Below are positions 35,524 to 43,460 of a DNA stretch of 64,000 nucleotides, in pieces; positions within the stretch are counted from its first letter, which is position 1; the number at the start of each line of letters is the position of its first letter. Location of the stretch: assembly GCA_020425125.1 (NCBI GenBank), contig JAGQRV010000005.1, positions 54,438 to 118,437 of the forward strand, written 5' to 3'. A model generated the notes under the pieces. That model was not told the DNA's origin, did not search any database, and saw only the letters and a program-made list of their open reading frames with translations. The stretch comes from Paracoccaceae bacterium. GTDB lineage: Bacteria; Pseudomonadota; Alphaproteobacteria; Rhodobacterales; Rhodobacteraceae. The position numbers were made by a program, and so were the translations under genes.

Positions 35524-37053
35524 TCACCCGCGGTCGGTGGCGATCCGTCCGGCGAGCGGGATCTCCTCCAGCCGCAGCGCCAGGACGAATCCGACCGCTC
35601 CCAGCGCTGCCACGATCCAGAAGATCGGCTGCATCGCGACGACCACGGCGGCGGCGACGGCTGCCTGCTGAGCCGGCGCCAGCGCGGCCATCTGAGCCGG
35701 GCCGATCTCGATCCCGCCGGAAAGCGCCACCTCCGAGCCCGCAAGCAGCGCTGCCATCCTGCTGGCGAACAGCGCGCCGAACGCGGCGACGCCCAGCGAT
35801 CCGCCGACCTGTCGGAACATCACACCCGCCGCGGTGGCGGTGCCAAGCTGCTTGCGCGGCACCGCATTCTGAACAGCGGTGGTGATGACGGGAAAGTTGC
35901 ACCCCATCCCGACCCCGAGGAAGGCGAGCGACAGGGCAAACGCGATCGGCCCGGTTTCGGTGCCAAGCCGCGACAGCAGGATCCCGGCCACCGCTAGCAC
36001 CCCGGTTCCGATCAGGGTCAGCAACCGATAGCGTCCGGTGCTGCGCATGTAGCGGCCGGACAGGTTCGCGGCGGCCAGGATGCCCAGCGTCATCGGGATC
36101 AGCTGCAGCCCCGAAAGGGTGGGCGAGGCGCCCTTGGCGATCTGCAGGTAGATCGGCAGAAAGGTGAGTGCGCCGAACATCGCCGCTCCGGCCACGAAGC
36201 CGATTGCCGAAGTGTTGCGGAAGACGTTCAGCCTGAAGAGGGACGGCGGCAGGATCGGCTCGGACGCGTGGCGCTCGATGCGGAAGAACAGCGCCCCGCC
36301 AAGCACCGTCAGGGCGATAAGGCCGAGTGCCGCGGGAGAGCTCCAGGCGAAGGACCGTCCGCCGAGGCTGGTCACCAGCGTCAGGGCGGCCAGCGCGACC
36401 GTGAGGGTTGCGGCGCCCGCCCAGTCGATCCGGTGCTGATGGTGCGGCGTGAAATGCGGGAAGCTGAGTGTGAAGCCGATCACCGCGAGCAGTCCGAACG
36501 GCAGGTTGATGAAAAAGATCCAGTGCCAGCTGGCCACCTCGACGAACCATCCGCCGATCAGCGGGCCAAGCAGCGAGGCGATGGAGAAGACGACGGCGAA
36601 CAGTCCCTGGATCTTGCCTCTCTCGCGTGGCGGAATCACGTCGCCCACCACGGCAAGCGCGAGCACGAAGAGACCGCCACCGCCCAGTCCCTGAATCGCC
36701 CGGGCGACGATGAGGTGCAGCATCGACCCGGCCAGCCCGCACAGCGTGGAGCCCAGCAGGAACAGTCCGACCGAGACATAGACCATGCTGCGCCGGCCGT
36801 AGAGGTCGCCGAGCTTGCCGTAGAGCGGCGCCGATACGGTCGAGGCCAGCACATAGGCCGTGACCACCCACGACAGATGATCGAGGCCGCCGAGGTCGGC
36901 CACGATGGTCGGCAGCGCGGTGGCGACGATGGTCTGGTCCATTGCCGCCAGAAGCAGCAGCACCCCGATCGAGGCGATCACCATGCGGGGCGACCCGACG
37001 GCCGCCTGGGCCGGCGAGTCGGAGGGATGCGGATCTGGTGCGGCGTCGTTCAT
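35524..37053 (-). CDS. MFS multidrug efflux transporter, DHA2 (14-TM) type
   Basis: This 509-residue integral membrane protein has about 14 hydrophobic segments, typical of EmrB/QacA drug:proton antiporters. The N-terminal motif D-like AAMDQTIVATALPTI and motif A (SAPLYGKLGDLYGRR) are present, as is motif C-like VLALAVVGDVIPPRERG. The divergent MarR regulator shares its promoter region, which implies repression relieved by a drug or phenolic ligand. Substrates are unknown. Confidence 0.93.
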   Translation of the reverse strand: MNDAAPDPHPSDSPAQAAVGSPRMVIASIGVLLLLAAMDQTIVATALPTIVADLGGLDHLSWVVTAYVLASTVSAPLYGKLGDLYGRRSMVYVSVGLFLLGSTLCGLAGSMLHLIVARAIQGLGGGGLFVLALAVVGDVIPPRERGKIQGLFAVVFSIASLLGPLIGGWFVEVASWHWIFFINLPFGLLAVIGFTLSFPHFTPHHQHRIDWAGAATLTVALAALTLVTSLGGRSFAWSSPAALGLIALTVLGGALFFRIERHASEPILPPSLFRLNVFRNTSAIGFVAGAAMFGALTFLPIYLQIAKGASPTLSGLQLIPMTLGILAAANLSGRYMRSTGRYRLLTLIGTGVLAVAGILLSRLGTETGPIAFALSLAFLGVGMGCNFPVITTAVQNAVPRKQLGTATAAGVMFRQVGGSLGVAAFGALFASRMAALLAGSEVALSGGIEIGPAQMAALAPAQQAAVAAAVVVAMQPIFWIVAALGAVGFVLALRLEEIPLAGRIATDRG

Positions 37054-37109
37054 GGCAGGCTCGGGAAGACTCGGCGGGGCGGCATTCCGTGATGCCTAGG
37101 CCGCGGCAA

Positions 37110-37138
37110 ATTATATGTCAATGGCACATAAATGATAT
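37110..37138 (-). promoter_or_regulatory. MFS transporter promoter
   Basis: On the minus strand a perfect TATAAT (37115-37110) lies 17 bases from ATATCA (37138-37133). The weak -35 falls inside the palindrome TGATATTATCA, consistent with repressor control. Confidence 0.45.
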
Positions 37139-37154
37139 TATCATGTAATTGACA
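37114..37154. promoter_or_regulatory. MarR-type operator region with nested palindromes
   Basis: In an AT-rich patch between the divergent genes lie three inverted repeats: TATGT/ACATA (37114-37130), the perfect palindrome TGATATTATCA (37133-37143), and TGTCAAT/ATTGACA (37116-37122 and 37148-37154). They overlap or abut both promoters, as expected for MarR binding. Confidence 0.6.
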
Positions 37155-37177
37155 GGCGCACGGGAACCGGCTATCGC
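37149..37177 (+). promoter_or_regulatory. MarR gene promoter
   Basis: A perfect TTGACA (37149-37154) is followed after 17 bases by TATCGC (37172-37177). The expected start site, about 37184, coincides with the ATG, so the mRNA may be leaderless; no Shine-Dalgarno is seen. Confidence 0.5.
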
Positions 37178-37183
37178 CCGCAT

Positions 37184-37771
37184 ATGTCCGCACCGACCAG
37201 CCCGTTCCCGCCACGCTACGCCGCGGGCGTCCTTGACCGTCTCGCGCGCGAGGGCGTTCCCGGTGACGTCGCCGCGGCACTGCTCGAACTCGATTCGGCG
37301 CTGTTCCAGTGGTTGCGCATGGCGATGAAGGGGGAAGGGCCGGGCAAGCTGGTGGCCGAACTCGGCTTGGGATTGGAGCCGTCCCAATTCTTCGCGCTCA
37401 CCGCCCTGACCCGGATCGAATGCGGTATCGGCCGTGCGGGACCCGAAGCGCCGACCGTGGGTCTTCTGGCGGAGGAAATGGCGATCGACCCGTCCCGGGC
37501 AAGCCGGATCGCCGCCGATCTGATCGGCCAGGGGTTTCTGGTCCGCGAGGCCGACCAGAGCGACGGCCGGAAGACGATCCTGCGGCCGACCGAGAAAGCA
37601 CTTTCGGCCATGGCTGCCTTCCGGGACCTGAAATGGACGCGCTTCCTGGAGATCTTCCGCGGCTGGGACGAGGCGGACATCACCGCCTTCGCCGGGCTCT
37701 TCGGCCGCTATCTCGACGGTGCGCGCCGGGTCTACGGGCTGGGACCCGGCGCGGACAGCCCGCAGGCGTGA
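37184..37771 (+). CDS. MarR-family transcriptional regulator
   Basis: This 195-residue protein has a winged helix-turn-helix in the region of residues 60-135 (VGLLAEEMAIDPSRASRIAADL then GFLVREADQSDGRKTILRPT, the MarR wing with its DxR motif). It is divergent from the 14-TM efflux transporter and presumably represses it and itself through the palindromes between them. No ribosome binding site precedes the ATG, which suggests leaderless translation. Confidence 0.92.
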   Translation: MSAPTSPFPPRYAAGVLDRLAREGVPGDVAAALLELDSALFQWLRMAMKGEGPGKLVAELGLGLEPSQFFALTALTRIECGIGRAGPEAPTVGLLAEEMAIDPSRASRIAADLIGQGFLVREADQSDGRKTILRPTEKALSAMAAFRDLKWTRFLEIFRGWDEADITAFAGLFGRYLDGARRVYGLGPGADSPQA

Positions 37772-37824
37772 ACATTCATGGAACGCATCTTTTCTCCGTG
37801 CGGGCTTTACCCTAGTGTCAGGCC

Positions 37825-40191
37825 ATGTCCGGTTACGATGACAGTGATGCCTTCATGGAAGCGCCGGTGCCGCTCTCGGTGCGCGCGATGGCGGCTCGGT
37901 CCGCCCCGTATCTCGATGGGCTGAACCCCGAACAACGCCGCGCGGTGGAAACACTGGACGGGCCGGTGCTGATGCTGGCCGGCGCCGGAACCGGGAAGAC
38001 CCGCGCCCTGACAGCGCGAATCGCCCATCTTCTGAGCACCGGCCGGGCGCGCCCGAACGAGGTCCTGGCGGTCACCTTCACCAACAAGGCCGCGCGCGAG
38101 ATGAGGAGCCGCGTCGGGCAGTTCCTTGGCGAGGCGGTCGAGGGGATGCCCTGGCTCGGGACCTTCCACGCCATTAACGTGAAGCTCCTGCGCCGCCATG
38201 CCGAGCTGGTCGACCTCAAGTCGAACTTCACCATTCTCGACACCGACGACCAGATCCGGCTGCTGAAACAGGTGATCGCCGGCCGCAACATCGACGAGAA
38301 GCGCTGGCCGGCGCGGCAGCTTTCGGGCCTGATCGACCACTGGAAGAACCGCGCCTGGACACCCGAGAAGGTCCCCGCCGCCGAAGCCAGCGGGTTCAAC
38401 AACCGCGGCACCGAGCTTTATGCCGACTATCAGACCCGCCTGCGCGAGCTGAACGCGGTGGATTTCGGTGACCTGCTGCTGCACATGGTCACGATCTTCC
38501 AGGCCCATGCGGACGTGCTGGCACAGTACCAGCGCTGGTTCCGCTTCATCCTCGTGGACGAATACCAGGACACCAACGTCGCCCAGTATCTGTGGCTGCG
38601 CCTGCTTGCGGCAGGACACAGGAACATTTGCTGCGTCGGCGACGACGACCAGTCGATCTATGGCTGGCGCGGTGCCGAGGTGGGCAACATCCTGCGCTTC
38701 GAGAAGGACTTTCCCGGCGCCGCGGTGATCCGGCTGGAGCAGAACTACCGCTCCACCCCGCATATCCTGGCCGCCGCGTCCGGAGTGATCTCGGCCAATC
38801 GCGGACGGCTCGGCAAGACACTCTGGACCGATGCCGAGGAGGGCACGAAGGTCCGCCTGATCGGCCATTGGGACGGAGAGGAGGAAGCCCGCTGGATCGG
38901 CGAGGAACTGGACGCGATGAGCCGGGGCACCCGCGGGATGCGCCCGTTCGCGTTGGACGAATGCGCCATTCTCGTCCGGGCCAGCCACCAGATGCGCGCC
39001 TTCGAGGACCGTTTCCTGACCATCGGCCTGCCCTATCGGGTGATCGGCGGCCCGCGGTTCTACGAGCGGATGGAGATCCGCGATGCGATGGCCTATTTCC
39101 GCCTGGCCGTCAGCCCGACGGACGACCTTGCCTTCGAGCGGGTGGTGAACACGCCCAAACGCGGACTTGGCGACAAGGCGCAGCAGAACATCCAGCGTGC
39201 AGCCCGCGAGGCGGGGCTGAGCCTGGTAGAGGGCGCCAGGCACCTGATCGATGCCGGCGGGATCGGCGGCAAGGGCAAGGCGGAACTGACCCGGCTGCTG
39301 GTTTCGCTTGGCCGCTGGCACGGCGAGGTTCTGGATCCCGGCCACAATCACATTGCCCTGGCCGAGCGGATCCTCGACGAGTCCGGCTACACCGGAATGT
39401 GGCAGAACGACAAGACGCCCGAAGCGGCCGGGCGGCTCGAAAACCTGAAGGAACTGGTAAAGGCGCTGGAAGGCTTCGAGAACCTCCAGGGCTTTCTGGA
39501 GCATGTCGCGCTGATCATGGACAACGAAGCCGAAGATGGCGGCCCAAAGGTCTCCATCATGACGCTCCATGCCGCCAAGGGACTCGAGTTTCCGGCCGTC
39601 TTCCTGCCGGGCTGGGAGGATGGACTGTTTCCGTCGCAGCGGTCGATGGACGAGAGCGGCGCCGCCGGGCTCGAGGAAGAACGCCGGCTGGCCTATGTCG
39701 GGATCACCCGCGCGGAGGAGGTCTGCACGATCTCTTTCGCCGCCAATCGGCGGGTCTTCGGGCAATGGCAAAGCCAGCTGCCGTCGCGCTTCATCGACGA
39801 ATTGCCGGAGGCCCATGTCGACGTGCTGACGCCTCCGGGCCTCTATGGCGGCGGCTATGGGGCGGCGGCGCGCAGCACCGGCCCGACGAACATCGAGGAA
39901 GCGGCGGCCGCAGCCAATGTCTACAACTCTCCCGGCTGGCGGCGGCTGCAGGCGCGCAGCGGCCAGCACGGGCTGTCGCAGCCTCGCGAATCGCGCGCAC
40001 CGGCCGTCGACAGCCAGGCGATCAGCGGCTTTTCTCCCGGCGACCGGGTATTCCATCAGAAATTTGGCTACGGCACGGTAGAATCGGTGGAAGGCGACAA
40101 GCTTGGGATCGCGTTCGACAAGGCCGGCACCAAACATATTGTTGCGCGGTTTGTTGCCGATGCATCGGCCACGGACGACTTGCCATTCTGA
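37825..40191 (+). CDS. uvrD: ATP-dependent DNA helicase UvrD/PcrA
   Basis: This is a 3'-5' superfamily 1 helicase for nucleotide excision and mismatch repair. It has 788 residues. Motif I is LAGAGTGKTRALTAR near residue 51, motif II LVDEYQDTN, motif III GDDDQSIYGWRGAE, motif IV LEQNYRST, motif V TLHAAKGLEFPAVFLP and motif VI RLAYVGITRAEE. The C-terminal GDRVFHQKFGYGTVESVEG is the UvrD/PcrA Tudor-like domain that binds RNA polymerase or UvrB. It is monocistronic; the ribosome binding site is weak. Confidence 0.96.
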   Translation: MSGYDDSDAFMEAPVPLSVRAMAARSAPYLDGLNPEQRRAVETLDGPVLMLAGAGTGKTRALTARIAHLLSTGRARPNEVLAVTFTNKAAREMRSRVGQFLGEAVEGMPWLGTFHAINVKLLRRHAELVDLKSNFTILDTDDQIRLLKQVIAGRNIDEKRWPARQLSGLIDHWKNRAWTPEKVPAAEASGFNNRGTELYADYQTRLRELNAVDFGDLLLHMVTIFQAHADVLAQYQRWFRFILVDEYQDTNVAQYLWLRLLAAGHRNICCVGDDDQSIYGWRGAEVGNILRFEKDFPGAAVIRLEQNYRSTPHILAAASGVISANRGRLGKTLWTDAEEGTKVRLIGHWDGEEEARWIGEELDAMSRGTRGMRPFALDECAILVRASHQMRAFEDRFLTIGLPYRVIGGPRFYERMEIRDAMAYFRLAVSPTDDLAFERVVNTPKRGLGDKAQQNIQRAAREAGLSLVEGARHLIDAGGIGGKGKAELTRLLVSLGRWHGEVLDPGHNHIALAERILDESGYTGMWQNDKTPEAAGRLENLKELVKALEGFENLQGFLEHVALIMDNEAEDGGPKVSIMTLHAAKGLEFPAVFLPGWEDGLFPSQRSMDESGAAGLEEERRLAYVGITRAEEVCTISFAANRRVFGQWQSQLPSRFIDELPEAHVDVLTPPGLYGGGYGAAARSTGPTNIEEAAAAANVYNSPGWRRLQARSGQHGLSQPRESRAPAVDSQAISGFSPGDRVFHQKFGYGTVESVEGDKLGIAFDKAGTKHIVARFVADASATDDLPF

Positions 40192-40289
40192 TCCCGGCAA
40201 TTTTCGTGCGTGACGGGAGGTCGAATCCTTGACTGCCGTCTGGCAACAGTCACAATCGTTCGCTATGCGTCATTCGAACCCGTAACGAT

Positions 40290-40724
40290 ATGCCGCATGG
40301 GGGGGTGAACGTGAAGTATTTGATCGCCGAAGACGATCCGAACCTGCGTTTCCTGTGGCACACGCTTCTGACCAGACACGGCCATGATGTCACCGAGACG
40401 TCGTCGGCCGATCAGGCGCGCGCGGCCCTTGAGGAGGACGTCTTCGACGTCATGCTTCTCGACCTCTATCTGGGGCGGGCCAGCGGGTTCAGTCTCGTCC
40501 GCCTCGCAGAGCGCCTGAACCCCGGCTGTAAGGTCATCATCGTCGCCGGTGCGGCGGAGCTGTCCGATCGGGAAATCCGGACCTCCGCGCGCTCCGTCGT
40601 GTCGGTGCATCGCAAGCCGGTGGATATCGAGGATCTGCTCGATGTCTGCGGGCGCATCGACCGGGGCAGCCCACTGCGCCGCCGTGTCGACCTCGACCGC
40701 AGCGAAGCGATTCCCCCGAGCTGA
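40290..40724 (+). CDS. Receiver-only response regulator
   Basis: This protein of about 137-144 residues has a single receiver domain: acidic pair in LIAEDDPNLRF, phospho-acceptor Asp in VMLLDLYLG, and Lys in HRKPVDIEDL. No output domain exists, so it likely acts through protein contact. The ATG at 40290 lacks a ribosome binding site; a GTG at 40311 with GGGGGG 6 bases upstream, giving VKYLIAEDD, is a better start. No kinase is near. Confidence 0.8.
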   Translation: MPHGGVNVKYLIAEDDPNLRFLWHTLLTRHGHDVTETSSADQARAALEEDVFDVMLLDLYLGRASGFSLVRLAERLNPGCKVIIVAGAAELSDREIRTSARSVVSVHRKPVDIEDLLDVCGRIDRGSPLRRRVDLDRSEAIPPS

Positions 40725-40950
40725 ACCTGGCGTCCGCCGATCGTCCTTTCGAGGCCTGACCGGACCCGAATCCCGCCGTCTGCCCGCCATGTTCGGTTAC
40801 CTCGGCGTCCGTCCGGGATGCCGCGAAGTGGCGCGATTCATCGTTGAATTGCTGCGGCGCGGCGTAAATTTACTTTTTGTTAGGAAATAAAGTGACAACC
40901 CGCGCGGCGGGAATCCCCGCAGTGTCCGGGGGTGAATTTGGCATAAGGAC

Positions 40951-40993
40951 AAAAAAAGACGGCGACACCAGGGAGGAGGAGGGTGCCGCCGTC
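40951..40993 (-). terminator. Rho-independent terminator of the small RNA
   Basis: A 12-bp stem (minus-strand GACGGCGGCACC with GGUGUCGCCGUC) is followed directly by U7 (40957-40951). The same hairpin exposes the anti-SD loop, so terminator and functional element coincide. Confidence 0.85.
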
Positions 40994-41040
40994 AGAAACA
41001 GAAAACCCAGGGAGGAGGAGGGGCTTTCTGAGCTGTGAAA
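40951..41040 (-). ncRNA. CcsR/cuckoo-type small RNA with two anti-SD loops
   Basis: Read on the minus strand, two hairpins follow each other. The first (41030-40999) has a 10-bp stem and the second (40993-40958) a 12-bp stem, each with one G-U pair. Both have the identical 12-base loop CUCCUCCUCCCU, which contains CCUCCUCCC, complementary to Shine-Dalgarno sequences. Seven U residues follow the second stem. This is the architecture of the alphaproteobacterial cuckoo RNAs (CcsR1-4 of Rhodobacter sphaeroides, stress-induced). Unlike those, no DUF1127 gene precedes it. The 5' end is uncertain. Confidence 0.8.
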
Positions 41041-41185
41041 CTGCTTCAATCGAAAGATGCCACCGCCTTGCATCGATTGCATTTCCGGATCGCCGCACTT
41101 GTTAACCGATGCCGGGGCACCGACCCTGTTACTTGGCGGTCCGTCGATACTCTGACGGGTCATCATTAATCTGTCGTCTGAACTA

Positions 41186-41213
41186 AACATAGCACGATGC
41201 TGCACCTGCACAA
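41186..41213 (-). promoter_or_regulatory. Candidate promoter of the small RNA
   Basis: On the minus strand TTGTGC (41213-41208) and TATGTT (41191-41186) are 16 bases apart; the CTTG core would also suit an RpoH-type sigma factor. The implied start near 41179 gives a primary transcript of about 230 bases. Confidence 0.4.
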
Positions 41214-41345
41214 GCAAAAACCTGCGCAAAGCTGCCATGCAGAAAGTGCATGGGTTGGTCCGGTTGCGGGGCTGCCGGCGCGACGGCAGGATGAGGCATT
41301 CCGGCAACCCGCCGGGGCTGGAGAAGTGCGAAGAGCGAGGCGCAG

Positions 41346-42431
41346 ATGGCGGTAGAAAGAGATCAGGTATTGGCGGCCCTGTCTGGAATTGCCGTCCCGG
41401 GAGGCGGCGATCTGGTTGGGGACGATCTGGTGCGGGCGCTCTCGATCAGCGAGGGCAATGTGCAGTTCGTGATCGAGGCCCCCTCGTCCGAGGCGGCACG
41501 GAAGATGGAGCCGGTCCGCAAGGCTGCAGAGGCGGCGGTGGCGGCCCTACCTGGGGTTGCTCGGGTCACGGTGGCACTGACCGCGCATAGCGGCGGCGCG
41601 GCCCGCGCGGCCTCCGGGGCCGAGCCGCCGGGACTGAAGTTCGGCCGGCATCCGACACCGCCGAAGGGGCCGCAGCGCCTGCCCGGCATCGGCCGTATCC
41701 TGGCCATCGGTTCGGGGAAGGGCGGTGTCGGAAAGTCCACGCTGGCGGCCAACCTGGCGGTGGCGCTGGCGAGGGCGGGGCGGCGGGTCGGACTGCTCGA
41801 TGCCGATTTCTACGGGCCGAGCCAGCCGCGGATGATGGGGGTCTCGGCACGGCCGGCCTCGCCGGACGGCAAGGAAATCGTGCCGCTCCACGCCCATGGC
41901 GTCACGGTCATGTCGATCGGACTGATGGTGGAGCCCGAGCAGGCACTGGTCTGGCGTGGGCCGATGCTGATGGGGGCGCTGCAACAGATGCTGGGGCAGG
42001 TTGCCTGGGGCGAGTTGGACGATCTGCTTATCGACATGCCGCCGGGCACGGGCGACGTGCAGCTGACGCTGTGCCAGCGTTACGAACTGGCCGGGGCGCT
42101 CGTCGTGTCGACGCCGCAGGATGTGGCCCTCATGGACGCCCGCCGCGCCATCGACATGTTCCGCCGCCTCGATACGCCGGTTCTGGGCCTGATCGAGAAC
42201 ATGAGCACCCATATCTGCCCGCGCTGCGGCTATGAGGATGCCGTCTTCGGTCATGGCGGAGTGGAGGCGGAGGCGGCCAGGCTCGGGATTCCCTTCCTCG
42301 GCGCCCTGCCGCTCAATCTCGAGATTCGTCTGTCCGGCGATGGCGGGACGCCGATCGCCGCGACCGACGGCCCGCTGGCCGCCCCGTTCCAGGCTTTGGC
42401 GCAGCGCCTTCTGGCGGACGCGCCGGCCTGA
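41346..42431 (+). CDS. Mrp/ApbC (NBP35-type) Fe-S cluster carrier ATPase
   Basis: This 361-residue P-loop ATPase binds and transfers [4Fe-4S] clusters. An N-terminal DUF59/MIP18-like domain (residues 1-80, with EAAVAALPGVARVTVALTA) precedes the deviant Walker A GSGKGGVGKST near residue 123. DADFYGPSQPRMMG, DMPPGTGDVQLTL and the cluster-binding CPRCGYE (CxxC) near residue 290 are hallmarks. GAGCGAGG precedes the ATG. It lies between the small RNA locus and the mraZ leader. Confidence 0.95.
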   Translation: MAVERDQVLAALSGIAVPGGGDLVGDDLVRALSISEGNVQFVIEAPSSEAARKMEPVRKAAEAAVAALPGVARVTVALTAHSGGAARAASGAEPPGLKFGRHPTPPKGPQRLPGIGRILAIGSGKGGVGKSTLAANLAVALARAGRRVGLLDADFYGPSQPRMMGVSARPASPDGKEIVPLHAHGVTVMSIGLMVEPEQALVWRGPMLMGALQQMLGQVAWGELDDLLIDMPPGTGDVQLTLCQRYELAGALVVSTPQDVALMDARRAIDMFRRLDTPVLGLIENMSTHICPRCGYEDAVFGHGGVEAEAARLGIPFLGALPLNLEIRLSGDGGTPIAATDGPLAAPFQALAQRLLADAPA

Positions 42432-42651
42432 GCCTGCATCCGGCCCGTCGCCGGCTGGGATTTCACGGAACTTCGCCCGAAAATGGCCGTCCGTGTGGCC
42501 GGCCTGCACACCTTTTCCAATGCTTGTGCAGCATTCCTGAAGCGGCCTCGTAGGGAGCCCTTCACGATCTGGTGAATCCTTCGCGACCGGCCACCTCATC
42601 TGGTTGCTGCTCTGCGGCGTTAACCAAGGTTTCCGCTAGGCCCGTGACAAG

Positions 42652-42687
42652 TCCCACAAAATTCCCATGAAGTACCATATTTTCCCT
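42652..42687 (-). promoter_or_regulatory. Candidate MraZ boxes
   Basis: Read on the minus strand, TGGGA occurs at 42656-42652 and 42667-42663, followed by TGGTA (42677-42673) and AGGGA (42687-42683), at spacings of 11, 10 and 10 bp. MraZ is known to bind tandem TGGGN boxes of about 10-bp period upstream of its own gene. It is likely autoregulation of the dcw cluster. Confidence 0.5.
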
Positions 42688-42875
42688 TGATTTGGGTCGA
42701 GACTCATGGCACCCATTGTTCACGGAGAAACGATGACGGCTCCAACGAGGGCCAAACAAAAAAACGGCAGGTTCATACAGGCATATCGCTTTCCCCGAAC
42801 AGAAGAAGTTCCGCCGCGCGCCAGAGCAGTCCCCCAAAGACAGGCGCGCAGGCGGGCCCCCTCAGAGGGACATGG

Positions 42876-42917
42876 AAGCGGCGGATTGGGCGGTGGCAGC
42901 GGCTTGATCCGCCGCTT
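42876..42917 (+). terminator. Hairpin in mraZ leader (UpsM-like terminator/attenuator)
   Basis: A perfect 11-bp stem (AAGCGGCGGAT with ATCCGCCGCTT, 20-base loop) ends 32 bases before the mraZ start and is followed by only a short T run (TTTC). By position it matches the premature termination site that releases UpsM in Rhodobacter. Confidence 0.55.
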
Positions 42918-42949
42918 TCACGTCCGGAAAGGGCATCGGGGCCAGGGCA

Positions 42950-43459
42950 GTGGCGCGGCGGTTCAGGGGCGAGCACAGCCAGAAGATCGACGGCAAGGGC
43001 CGCCTGTCGATCCCTGCCGGATTCCGCCGGGTGATCGAGTTGTCGGATCCCGACTGGGTTGAAGGCAAGCCTGCCACGCTGATCATCGTCTACGGTAACG
43101 AGCGGCGGCAATTCCTCGAATGCTACACCGTCGAGGCGATCAACGAGATCGACGAGGCGATCGGCCGGATGCCCCGCGGCTCGGACGCGCGCCGGGCGAT
43201 GGAAGATTTCATCTACGCCAAGTCGGAAGAGGTGCAGGTCGACAGCAGCGGACGGCTCGTGCTGCCGAAGAAGCTTCGCGACAAGATCGGGCTCTCAGCC
43301 GACGAGATGGTCTATTACAAGGCGGCCGGCGACACCTTCCAGATCTGGAAGGAAGCGACCTACGAAGCCGTGCATTCCGCCAATATCGACCGCGTCTACG
43401 ACGCCTTGCCGGACGGGGCCGATCCGCTCATCATCCTCGATCAGTTCCGCGAGAGTTAG
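42950..43459 (+). CDS. mraZ: Transcriptional regulator MraZ
   Basis: This is the first gene of the dcw cluster, a DNA-binding repressor of the cluster in other bacteria. It has 169 residues with two SpoVT/AbrB-like repeats: [16 protein letters not shown] near residue 12 and [16 protein letters not shown] near residue 97, each with the conserved DxxGR. The start is GTG at 42950, giving (M)[10 protein letters not shown] as in homologues; the ribosome binding site is weak (CAGGG). rsmH begins 1 base after its stop. Confidence 0.95.
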   Translation: MARRFRGEHSQKIDGKGRLSIPAGFRRVIELSDPDWVEGKPATLIIVYGNERRQFLECYTVEAINEIDEAIGRMPRGSDARRAMEDFIYAKSEEVQVDSSGRLVLPKKLRDKIGLSADEMVYYKAAGDTFQIWKEATYEAVHSANIDRVYDALPDGADPLIILDQFRES

Positions 43460-43460
43460 G

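Larger units (their letters stand above)
40725..41345. other. Intergenic region carrying a minus-strand small RNA
   Basis: This 621-base gap has no convincing protein gene. An open frame on the minus strand (40870-41307) runs straight through both RNA hairpins and has no homologous look. The region's AT content is above the genome norm. Its content is the RNA locus at 40951-41213; the part 40725-40900 holds nothing else that I can support. Confidence 0.6.
42432..42949. other. Long leader region of mraZ
   Basis: This 518-base gap contains MraZ-like boxes at 42652-42687 and a strong hairpin at 42876-42917, but no credible gene. An open frame from 42706 overlaps mraZ in another phase and looks spurious. 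In Rhodobacter sphaeroides the corresponding dcw leader yields the abundant small RNA UpsM by termination before mraZ; the layout here is compatible. Confidence 0.55.

Noticed and set aside
37807-40200. A 797-codon open frame antisense to uvrD
   Set aside because: It covers exactly the uvrD gene in reverse and has no recognisable motif.
40870-41307. A possible 145-residue protein on the minus strand
   Set aside because: The frame runs through both small-RNA hairpins and the U-tract terminator and encodes Ser/Pro-rich sequence from the anti-SD loops; the RNA explains the region better.
42619-42633. A possible CtrA site upstream of mraZ
   Set aside because: Only one TTAA half-site is present; the second half (TTCC) does not fit TTAA-N7-TTAA.
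42706-43062. A possible 118-residue protein starting in the mraZ leader
   Set aside because: It overlaps mraZ in another phase, lacks a ribosome binding site and becomes Arg/Gly-rich shadow sequence.
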